Assembly (NCBI GenBank): GCA_964394665.1
Contig: CAYMYN010000001.1
Location: 62,001 to 126,000, forward strand
DNA from: CAYMYN01 sp964394665
GTDB lineage: Bacteria > Planctomycetota > UBA1135 > GCA-002686595
Length of the DNA stretch: 64,000 bases
Direction: 5' to 3'
Shown: positions 35,431-47,100 of the stretch, one piece after another
How the letters are laid out: each line of letters opens with the position of its first letter
Position numbering within the stretch: position 1 is the first letter of the stretch
Notes under the pieces: model-generated
What the model saw: the letters and a program-made list of their open reading frames with translations, nothing else
What the model was told of the DNA's origin: nothing
Database searches by the model: none
Position numbers and translations under genes: made by a program

Positions 35431-37941
35431 ATGCGGAACTGGCTCCGAATCGCCTGGCTCACGGTCCCGCTCGCCCCGGCCCTCGCCGGCCCGGCAACCG
35501 CGCAGGCCGAGCGCCCCTTCCCGCTCCACCCCACGCCGAGCCCCGCGCCGGAGCTCGTTGTGCTCACGCCCGACGATGTCGCGATCGTCGAGCTCGCTGG
35601 ACTGCATGCCGTCCGCTTGAGCGGACTGCGCGGGCCGGATGGCGTCGCGCTGAATCTGCTGCTCGAGCGCATCGACCTCGGGCGCCTGCGCCTGGGCTTC
35701 CACGTCGACGGCCTCCCGCGCCCGGACCTGCTCGCGGGACAGGCGCTGAGCGTCTGGCGCGGACACGTGGTCGGCGAACCCCGGTCCGGAGCCCTGCTGG
35801 CCTTCGGCCCGCACGGCAATCACGGCTGGATCGATCGGCCCGGCGGGCGCCTGCACCTGGTCGTGCGGCCCGGCGCGCGGGGCGCGGGCGAGAGCTGGTT
35901 GGCGGACGACCGCGAGCTCGCGCGCCGGGGACTCTCGCCGCCCGCCGGCTGCGGTGTCGACGGTGCGCCGCAGGGCCCCGCGCAAGCCCCGGCCCTGCCC
36001 GTGCTGCCCGGACAACCGATCTCCCTCGGGAGCCCCTGTGGTTTGAGGGAGTGCAAGGTCGCGGTCGAGAGCGATTACCAGCTCTTCCAGCGCTTCGGCG
36101 ACCTCGGCGCCATGGCCGCCTACGTCGGCGCGCTGCTGGCCGCGGTCAGCGACGTCTACGAGCGCCAGGTCGGCACGGTGCTCACCTTCCCCTACATCGG
36201 CTTCTACACCGACCCGAACGATCCGTGGGTCGCGCAGGACAACGGCGGAACGATCTACGATCTCTACAACGAGTTCCGCACGGCCTGGATCGGGAACCTG
36301 CCGGCCGGCGCGCGCCTGGCCCACTTCCTCTCGGGCGCGAACATGCCCACCCTCGGCCCGGGCGGCATCGCCGGCGTGGACGCCCTGTGCAGCGACACGA
36401 GCAACTTCGGCGTCTCGACCGCGATCAGCGGCACGGCGACCTTCCCCGTGCCGCTCCATCCGACCAACTGGGACTTCTACCTGGTCGCCCACGAGCTCGG
36501 CCACAACTTCGGCGCGCTGCACACGCACCAGTACTGCCCGCCCATCGATCAGTGCGCCAACCAGCCCAACTACGGCCCCTGCCAGGCGCAGCAGGTCTGC
36601 GGCACGGTGGGCACGCTGATGAGCTACTGCAATCTGTGCGCGGGCGGCTTCGCCAACATCCGGAACGAGTTCCATCCGCAGATCGCGGCCGTGATGCAGG
36701 GCCGCGCGGCCGCTTGCCTCCCGGACTACGGCGGCTGGATCGCCGCCGATGGACCCGCGCGCGTCGCCCCGGGGGAGAGCGCGCCGGTCACGGCCGTGGT
36801 CTCGACCGTTCCGATGGGCGCGGTCGAGCTCCACACGCGCGTCGGGGGCGGCCCCTGGACGGTGACGGCCCTGGCGCACCAGGGCGCCCTCACCTACGCC
36901 GGCACCCTGCCGCCGGTGGGCTGCGGCGGGACGCTCGAGTGGTTCGCGCGCTACGGCGACGCCGAGTGCGGCCCCGTCAGCGACCCGCTCGACGCACCGC
37001 TCTCGACCTTCTCGCCCCTGGTGGGCGCGCCGGTCGTCGTCCTCGCGGACGACTTCGAGCTCGACCGCGGCTGGACCGCGACCAACCTGGGCGCGACCTC
37101 GGGCGACTGGGAGCGCGGCATCCCGGTCGACGACCCCTCGTGGATCTACGACCCGCCGGGCGACGCCGACGGCAGCGGCCGGGCTTGGCTGACCTGGAAC
37201 GCGCTGGGCCAGACGGGCGTGCGCAACGGCGCCGTGCGGCTGACCTCGCCGGCCCTCGACCTCGCGGCGGGCGCGCCCGAGATCACCTACTCCTACTGGC
37301 TGCGCCTGCAACACCAGAACGGCTCGGACTACCTGCGCGTCGAGGCCAGCGACAATGGCCTCGCCGGTCCGTGGGTGGTCGTCGCGGAGCACGTCTGGAA
37401 CGGGCACGTCTGGCGCACCCACACGATCCACGCCGAGGAGTTCCTGGCCCTGGGGCTCCAGCCGAGCGCCGACACGCGTTTGCGCTTCACCGCCAACGAA
37501 TCCTCGCCCCTGACCGCCGTGGAGGCGGGCCTCGACGCGTTCGTCGCCTCGGTCTTCACCTGCGTCGAACCGCTGCCCGTCGCCTACTGCGAGCCGGCCG
37601 GGGCCAACTCCGTCTCGCCGAGCGGCGCCCGGCTCGCGCACGTCGCGGGAGTCCCGGGCCACGTGCTCAGCCTGCGCGTCGAGGACGTGCCCGCGCAGCC
37701 GGGGATCTTCTTCTTCGGCCCGAACCAGGTCGACCTGCCCTTCGGTTGTGGTCGGCGCTGCGTGGGCGGCGCGGTGCTGCGCTCGGCCGTCCAACAGCCC
37801 GCCGGGACCTCCTTCGAGGCCCAGCTCGACACGACCTCCCTCGCCCCCACGCCGTTCCGCATCCAGTACTGGTACCGCGACCCCGCCGCCGCGCCCTCCT
37901 GCGGCGCGGGCTTCAATCTCTCGAACGCGCTGGCCTACTGA
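35431..37941 (+). CDS. Secreted reprolysin-like metalloprotease with variant C-terminal domain
   Basis: 836 residues from ATG at 35431; signal peptide ends near residue 26 (PATAQA). After a propeptide-like region, the catalytic domain has HELGHNFGALHTHQY (His354; HExxHxxGxxH) and a Met-turn in GTLMSYC, as in M12B reprolysins. A beta-sandwich segment (about 540-700) and a C-terminal domain follow: YCEPAGANSVSPSG ... FGCGRRCVGGAVLR ... WYRDPAAAPSCGAGFNLSN, a variant of the Cys-rich domain that lacks CPCGN. Divergent from glutathione peroxidase across about 240 bases. Confidence 0.9.
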   Translation: MRNWLRIAWLTVPLAPALAGPATAQAERPFPLHPTPSPAPELVVLTPDDVAIVELAGLHAVRLSGLRGPDGVALNLLLERIDLGRLRLGFHVDGLPRPDLLAGQALSVWRGHVVGEPRSGALLAFGPHGNHGWIDRPGGRLHLVVRPGARGAGESWLADDRELARRGLSPPAGCGVDGAPQGPAQAPALPVLPGQPISLGSPCGLRECKVAVESDYQLFQRFGDLGAMAAYVGALLAAVSDVYERQVGTVLTFPYIGFYTDPNDPWVAQDNGGTIYDLYNEFRTAWIGNLPAGARLAHFLSGANMPTLGPGGIAGVDALCSDTSNFGVSTAISGTATFPVPLHPTNWDFYLVAHELGHNFGALHTHQYCPPIDQCANQPNYGPCQAQQVCGTVGTLMSYCNLCAGGFANIRNEFHPQIAAVMQGRAAACLPDYGGWIAADGPARVAPGESAPVTAVVSTVPMGAVELHTRVGGGPWTVTALAHQGALTYAGTLPPVGCGGTLEWFARYGDAECGPVSDPLDAPLSTFSPLVGAPVVVLADDFELDRGWTATNLGATSGDWERGIPVDDPSWIYDPPGDADGSGRAWLTWNALGQTGVRNGAVRLTSPALDLAAGAPEITYSYWLRLQHQNGSDYLRVEASDNGLAGPWVVVAEHVWNGHVWRTHTIHAEEFLALGLQPSADTRLRFTANESSPLTAVEAGLDAFVASVFTCVEPLPVAYCEPAGANSVSPSGARLAHVAGVPGHVLSLRVEDVPAQPGIFFFGPNQVDLPFGCGRRCVGGAVLRSAVQQPAGTSFEAQLDTTSLAPTPFRIQYWYRDPAAAPSCGAGFNLSNALAY

Positions 37942-38017
37942 CGGTCCGCGGGCGGATCCGGGCGCGCCCTTCACCGGACCTTCGCCGCCCCGCGCTCCGC
38001 TGGTATCCTGCCGCGCC

Positions 38018-38821
38018 ATGAAGGTCTACGTCAGCGCGGACATCGAGGGCATCTGCGGCATCTCCCACTGGGACGAGGCGCGCCTGGAACGGGCGGAGTA
38101 CCAGGAGTTCCGCGAGCGCATGACCGACCACGTGACCGCGGTCTGCGAGGGCGCGCTCTCGGCCGGCGCCACGGACGTCGTGATCAAGGACGCCCACGCG
38201 AGCGGCCGCAACCTGCTCCTCGAGCGCCTGCCGCGCGAGGTGCGCCTGGTGCGCGGCTGGAGCATGCACCCCCTGATGATGGTGCAGGAGCTCGACGAGA
38301 GCTTCGACGCAGTGCTGATGATCGGCTACCACGCCGGCGCCGGGTCGAGCGGCAACCCGCTCGCACACACCCTCTCGAGCTCCAAGATCACCTGGGTGCG
38401 CCTGGGCGGCCGCGAGGTGAGCGAGTTCCACCTGTACGGCTACGCCGCAGCCTCCCTGGGCGTGCCGGTCGTGCTCGTCTCGGGCGACGAAGCCCTGTGC
38501 GCCGCCGTGCGCAACGAGAACCAGCACATCGTGACCGTGCCCGTGTTGCAGGGCATCGGCGCCTCGACGCTCTCGATCCACCCCGCCGAGGCCCGCGCCC
38601 GCATTCGCCAGGGCGCGAAGAAGGGCCTGACGGGCGACCTGGAGCAGAAGCTGCTCAAGGTGCCCGAGCGCCTCGACTGCCAGGTGCGTTTCCGCGAGGC
38701 CGCGCTCGCCTACCGCATGTCGTTCTATCCTGGCGCCCGCGGGCTCGACGCCCACACGGTGGGCTTCGCGACGGACCGTTACTTCGAGGTCCTGCGCTTC
38801 CTCGCCTTCGCGATCGCCTGA
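38018..38821 (+). CDS. M55-family D-aminopeptidase (DppA-like)
   Basis: 267 residues from ATG at 38018. Zinc-ligand pattern of Bacillus DppA is conserved: D8 and E10 in VSADIEGICG, H60 in KDAHASG, H105 in IGYHAGAG, H117 in LAHT and E136 in SEFHLYGY. DppA removes N-terminal D-amino acids from peptides such as D-Ala-containing wall fragments. Its position before gamma-glutamyltransferase fits recycling of peptidoglycan or scavenged peptides. I do not use a symbol because DppA also names a transporter. Confidence 0.9.
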   Translation: MKVYVSADIEGICGISHWDEARLERAEYQEFRERMTDHVTAVCEGALSAGATDVVIKDAHASGRNLLLERLPREVRLVRGWSMHPLMMVQELDESFDAVLMIGYHAGAGSSGNPLAHTLSSSKITWVRLGGREVSEFHLYGYAAASLGVPVVLVSGDEALCAAVRNENQHIVTVPVLQGIGASTLSIHPAEARARIRQGAKKGLTGDLEQKLLKVPERLDCQVRFREAALAYRMSFYPGARGLDAHTVGFATDRYFEVLRFLAFAIA

Positions 38822-38834
38822 ACCGGCCGCCCCC

Positions 38835-40553
38835 ATGAGCCTGCCCTTGTACCTGCTCTCGATCGTCCTCGCGGCGACCTTGCTCTCCGCGCGCGCCCTG
38901 CCCCAGTCCCGCGCCGGAGATCGCATCAGCGGGCGCAACTTCGCGACCCGATCGGAGGTGCTCGCCACGGGCGGGATGGCGGCCACGAGCCAGCCCCTCG
39001 CGACCCAGGCGGCGCTCGAGATCCTGCGCGCGGGGGGCAACGCGGTCGACGCGGCGATCGCGGCCAACGCCGTGCTGGCCGTGACCGAGCCGACGGGCTG
39101 CGGCCTGGGGGGAGACCTGTTCGCGTTGGTGTGGGACGCGGAGAGCGGCAAGCTGCACGGACTCGACGGCAGCGGGCGCTCGCCGCGCGGGCTGACGCTC
39201 GCGCACTTCCGGGAGCTCGGGCTGACCCGCATCCCGAGCCACGGGCCCCTGCCGGTGACCGTGCCCGGCTGCGTCGACGGGTGGTTTACGCTGCACGCGC
39301 GGCTGGGCGAGCTGCCGATGGCGCAGGTGCTCGCGCCGGCCATCCGCTACGCCCAGGAGGGGTTTCCGGTCACGCAGGTGATCGCCTTCTACTGGGAGCG
39401 CAGCGTGCCCGTGCTCAGCCGTTGGCCCGGCTTCCGCGAGCAGATGACGATCGACGGCCGGGCGCCGCGCGAGGGCGAGATCTTCAAGAACCCCAACCTG
39501 GCGCGCACCCTTCGGCGCTTGAGCGAGGGCGGCCGCGACGCGTTCTACACCGGCGAGATCGCCGCGACGATCGCCGCCTGCGTGCAGGGCGCGGGCGGGT
39601 TCCTGTCGGTCGAGGACCTGGCGGCGCACCGTTCCGAGTGGGTCGAGCCGGTCTCGGCCAGCTACCGCGGGGTCGAGCTGTGGGAGCTGCCGCCCGCCGG
39701 TCAGGGCATCGCCGCGCTCCAGATCCTCAACGTCCTCGAGGGCTACGACGTCGCGGCCTGGGGCTTGGGCAGCGCGGACTACGTGCACCACTTCGTCGAG
39801 GCCAAGAAGCTCGCCTTCGAGGACCGCGCGCGCTGGTACGCGGACCCGGCCTTCAGCGCGGTGCCGCTGGCGGGGTTGATCTCGAAGGAGTACGCCGCCG
39901 AGCGCCGCGCCCTGATCGACCCCGAACGCGCCGCGCGCCGCGTCGCGGCCGGCAACCCGGCCCTCGAGCGCGGCGACACGGTCTACCTCGCCACCGCCGA
40001 CGCGGCGGGCAACATGGTCAGCCTGATCCAGAGCAACTACCGCGGCATGGGCTCGGGGATGACGCCCGACGGGCTGGGCTTCGTGCTGCAGGACCGCGGC
40101 GAGCTGTTCGACCTCGCCGAAGGCCGCGCGAACACCTATGCGCCGGGGAAGAGGCCCTTCCACACCATCATCCCGGCCTTCCTGACGCGCGGCGGAGAGC
40201 CTTGGATCGCCTTCGGCGTGATGGGCGGCGCCACCCAGCCCCAAGCCCACGCGCAGGTCGTGATCCACCTGGTCGACTTCGGCCTGAACCTGCAGGAAGC
40301 CGGCGACGCGCCGCGCATCCTGCACGAAGGCTCGAGCGAGCCGACCGGCGAACGCATGACCGACGGCGGCAAACTGCTGCTCGAGAGCGGCTTCGACTAC
40401 GAGACGATCCGCGAGCTCGTCCTGCGCGGCCACGACGTCGGCTGGGCCGTCGGCCCCTTCGGCGGCTACCAGGCGATCGCCCGCGACCCTGTCACCGGCG
40501 TGCTGCGCGGGGCCTCCGAATCCCGCAAGGACGGCCACGCGGCGGGATTCTGA
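38835..40553 (+). CDS. ggt: Gamma-glutamyltransferase
   Basis: 572 residues from ATG at 38835, with a leader. The autoprocessing/catalytic Thr382 lies in RGDTVYLATADAAGN, followed by SLIQSNYRGMGSG and GFVLQDRGELF, as in NTN-hydrolase gamma-glutamyltransferases. The proenzyme cleaves into two subunits at that Thr. It transfers or hydrolyses gamma-glutamyl groups of glutathione and gamma-glutamyl peptides outside the cytoplasm. It follows DppA by 13 bases. Confidence 0.92.
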   Translation: MSLPLYLLSIVLAATLLSARALPQSRAGDRISGRNFATRSEVLATGGMAATSQPLATQAALEILRAGGNAVDAAIAANAVLAVTEPTGCGLGGDLFALVWDAESGKLHGLDGSGRSPRGLTLAHFRELGLTRIPSHGPLPVTVPGCVDGWFTLHARLGELPMAQVLAPAIRYAQEGFPVTQVIAFYWERSVPVLSRWPGFREQMTIDGRAPREGEIFKNPNLARTLRRLSEGGRDAFYTGEIAATIAACVQGAGGFLSVEDLAAHRSEWVEPVSASYRGVELWELPPAGQGIAALQILNVLEGYDVAAWGLGSADYVHHFVEAKKLAFEDRARWYADPAFSAVPLAGLISKEYAAERRALIDPERAARRVAAGNPALERGDTVYLATADAAGNMVSLIQSNYRGMGSGMTPDGLGFVLQDRGELFDLAEGRANTYAPGKRPFHTIIPAFLTRGGEPWIAFGVMGGATQPQAHAQVVIHLVDFGLNLQEAGDAPRILHEGSSEPTGERMTDGGKLLLESGFDYETIRELVLRGHDVGWAVGPFGGYQAIARDPVTGVLRGASESRKDGHAAGF

Positions 40554-40741
40554 ACCGCCCGGCGCGGCGCAATCGGATTCCACCGATGGGAGCCTCGCCG
40601 GTTGCTCCCCCGGCCCTGGCGGGCGCGGCGGAACCCGCCCGAGCCGGCGCCCGTCCCGAGCCCCACGCCGGGCCGCTGTCGTCCGCCGCCGATCCATGCG
40701 ACGATCGTGCGCGGACCCGGCGACCCTCCCCCAGCGCCCCC

Positions 40742-41346
40742 ATGTCGACGCCGCAGGAACGCATCACCCAAGTGTTGGCCGACCTCTCGCGCGGAGATCG
40801 GCCGGACGCCGGCGACGCGCTCCTGCCCCTGCTCTACGACGAGCTGCGGGCCCTCGCCCGGCGCCGCCTTTCCTCCGAGCCGCCGGGCGCGACCCTCGAC
40901 GCGACGGCGCTCGTGCACGAGGTCTGGCTGCGCCTGGTGGGTGACGCGGATCCCGGCTGGAACGGCCGGCGACACTTCTTCGGCGCCGCGGCCCTCGCCA
41001 TGCGGCGCATCCTGGTCGAGCGCGCCCGTGGCCGCGGCGCGCGCAAGCGCGGCGGCGACTTCGAGCAGGTCGAGCTGAGCGAGAGCGTGGCCTTCGAGGA
41101 AGGCCGCCCCCTCGACCTCCTGGCCCTCGACGAGGCGCTCGAGCGCCTGGGCGCCCAGCATCCACGCCAACGCGAGGTCGTGATGCTGCGCCACTTCGCC
41201 GGGCTCGAGCTGACCGAGGTCGCGACCTTGCTCGAGCTCTCCCCCGCCACGATCAAGAGCGACTGGTCCTTCGCCCGCGCGTGGCTGCATCGCGAGCTCT
41301 CCCGCGGCGAAGGCGGCGCGCGGACGGGATCCGTCGGCGGGGAACG

Positions 41347-41350
<4 letters not shown>
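40742..41350 (+). CDS. ECF sigma factor of the planctomycete Ser/Thr-kinase-linked group
   Basis: 202 residues from ATG at 40742. Region 2 is ATLDATALVHEVWLRLVGD and region 4 the helix-turn-helix around ATLLELSPATIKSDWSFA; sequence style matches the TIGR02999/PF07638 ECF-like sigma factors common in planctomycetes. Its stop TGA overlaps the GTG of the kinase gene as GTGA, so both are translationally coupled, and a kinase-controlled sigma factor is the natural reading. No anti-sigma gene is visible. Confidence 0.9.
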
Positions 41351-44085
<2,735 letters not shown>

Positions 44086-44171
44086 GGCGCCCGCCCGCCT
44101 CCGCCCGCCGTCGACGTCGGCGGGCCGTCTATACTGGCGACCGCTCGAACCCGCCGCCTGGACGACCGCCG

Positions 44172-47100
44172 ATGACCCGACTCCGGCTCCCCTTCGCCGT
44201 TCTGTGGTCCCTCCTGATCGCCGCGCCGATGCTCCTGGCGAGCTCCGGCGGCCCGCCCACGGATCCCGACGAACCGCTGCGGATCTTCGTGCGGGCCGGG
44301 CCCAAGACCCACGGTCCGGGGGAGCACGAGCACGAGCTGTTCCTCGCCGAGTGGATCCCGCTGCTCGAGTCGCGCGGCGCGCGGGCCGAGGGCGCCCTGC
44401 GCTTCCCCGACGATGCGGAGCTCGAGCGCGCCGACGTGCTCGTGATGTACGCCGCGAACGCCGGCTCGATCCACGGAGCCGAACGCACGCGACTGGAGCG
44501 TTTCCTCGCCCGCGGCGGCGGGATCGTCGTGATCCACGACGCGGTCTGCGGCGACGCTCCGGACTGGTTCGCGGGCGTCGTGGGCGGCGCCTGGGAGCAC
44601 GGCAAGGCCCAGTGGCACGTGGGCGAGCTGGGCCTGCACCTCACCCACGTCCCGCACCCCATCACCGACGGCGCGGCGAGCTTCGACCTGGTGGACGAGC
44701 TCTACCACCAGCTCACCATGGCGCCCGGCGCGCGGGTGCTGGCCAACTCCTTCCACACGCCCTTCGACGTCGCGCCCCAGATGTGGACGCTCGAGCAGCA
44801 CGGCTACCGCGCCTTCGTCTCGATCCCCGGCCACTACCACACGACCTTCTCGCACCCCGCCTACCGCACGCTGCTCCTGCGCGGGATCGCCTGGGCCGGG
44901 GGCCGCGACGCGAACCTGCTGGTGAGCGCCGAGGAGGTCGCGGCCCTGCGGTATCCGCCCGGCGGCCCGACGCGCCCCGAGGCAGCCCACGAACACCTCG
45001 TCGCCCATCCCGACGTGCGCGTCGAGCTCGTGGCCGCCGAGCCGCTCGTCGTCAACCCGATCTCGCTCGAGTGGGACGGCGCCGGGCGCATGTGGGTCGC
45101 CCTGACCCCCGGCTATCCCTTCAAGCAGGAATCCTCGGGCATCCCGGCCCACGACCGCATCGTGATCCTGGCCGACGACGACGGCGACGGGCGCATGGAC
45201 CGCGCCACGCCCTTCCACGTCGGCCTCGACCTGGTGAGCAGCCTGGTGCTGCACCGCGACGGCGCGATCGTCAGCCAAGCGCCCGACATCCTCTTCCTGC
45301 GCGACACCGACGGCGACGACCGCGCGGACCGCGTCGAGACGCTCTTCACCGGCTTCGGCTACGGCGACACGCACGCCACGCTCAGCAACCTGCGCTGGGG
45401 GCCGGACGGCTGGATCTACGCCACCCAGGGCTACAGCGGCAACGCCTCGCACGTGCGCGGCGCGGACGGCCGGGACTTCGGGCGCATCGGCAACGGCGTG
45501 CTGCGGTTCCGTCCCGACGGCAGCGCGATCGAGATGGTCGTGTCCTACGGCTCGAACACCTGGGGCCTGGACTTCGCGCCCGACGGCGAGCTGTTCTTCA
45601 CCATGGCCAACGGCGCGCACCTGCGCCACGTGGTGCTCCCCGACGCGATCCTCGGCCGCGGGCGCATCGGTCGGCCGCGGGGCTGGGCCGACATCGCCGA
45701 CCACGACCGCGTGTTCCCCATCGTGCGCCACACCCGGCCGCCCTACGTGCAGATCGACTTCGTGGGCGGCTTCACCGCGGCCTCGGGTTGCCTGATCTAC
45801 GACGGAGGGAGCTGGCCGGCGGAGTTCCACGGCAACCACTTCGTGTGCGAGCCGACGGTCAACCTCGTGCACCGCGACCTCGTGCGTGCCGAGGGCGTCA
45901 GCTTCCGCGCGAGCAAGCCGCGCCAGGAGGAGTTCCTGGCCGGGCGCGACCTGTGGTTCCGGCCGGTGCACGCGCGCACCGGACCCGACGGCCACGTGTA
46001 CGTGCTCGACTTCTACAACCAGGCCGTGATCCACAACGACACGCGCGGCCCCGAGCACGGCCCGACCAACGCCGCGGTGCGGCCCGACCGCGACCACCTG
46101 CACGGGCGCATCTGGCGTCTCGTGCACGACGGCGCGCGGACGCAGGCCGCGCCGAACCTCGCCGCGGCGAACGCGGCGCAGCGCGCCGAGGCCCTCGGCC
46201 ACCCCGCCGGTTGGGTGCGCGGCACCGCGCGGCGCCTGCTCGTCGAGGACGGCCAGACCCAGGCGGTGCGCAACCGCCTGGCCGCCGGACCGCGCGATCC
46301 GCTCGTGCGGCTCGAGGCCCTGCGCGCCCTGGCGCAACTGGGCGCCGTCGAGGAACCCCTGCTCGCGGCGGCCCTCGTCGATCCCGATCGCAGCGTCGTG
46401 CGCGGAGCGCTGCGCCTGGCGGCCGAGCTCGAGCAGCCGGGCAAGGAGGTCCGCGCGCGGGTGCTCGACGCCGCCGCGCGCGCCGGCTCCCGCGGCCGTT
46501 TGTTGGCCCTGGTCGCCATGGGTGGGTTCCGACCCGCGCCGGGCGAGACGCGCACCCTGGTGGACCTCTATCCGCGCCTGGAGGACGACCACTCCCGCTC
46601 GGCGGCCTTCGTCGCGCTGGCCCGCGAGCCGCTCGACGCCCTGCTGGCCCTCGTGGGTCACGCGCAGCGCCCGCACCTGGTCCCCGGCGGGATCGCCGGC
46701 GGGGAACCGCCCGAGCCCGAGCTGCTCGAACCCCTCGTCGCGGCCCTCTGCGAGCGCGTCGCGCGCTCGGGATCGCCGCGCGATCGCGCGGCGCTGGTCG
46801 TGGACTTCGCCGCGACGGCCCGCACGTCCGCGCCCCTGGCCCGGCTGGCGTTGAGCGCCCTCGTCGCCGCCGCGACGCCGCCCCCCGGGGACGAGCCCGC
46901 GCTGACGGAGGCCCTGGGCGATCTCCTGGAGGCCCATGACCTCGAGCTCGCGATCGGCGCCCTGCCCCTGGCCGAGCGCTGGGGCGGCGCGGCGCTCGCG
47001 GAGCCGGTGGCCAAGTTCGCCGCGCGCTTGCGGCGCACCCTGGAGGATCCCGACCAACCGGGCGAGCTGCGCCGCGACTGCCTGCGCACGCTGCTCGCCA

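Noticed and set aside
35431..37941. Eukaryotic ADAM gene by contamination
   Set aside because: Codon usage and the planctomycete C-terminal domain match the neighbours; no introns.
34576..38019. Minus-strand 1147-codon open frame
   Set aside because: Antisense of the metalloprotease plus real glutathione peroxidase in another frame.
40554..40741. ATCGG/CCGAT pair ahead of the sigma factor gene
   Set aside because: Five-base arms only; expected by chance at this GC content.
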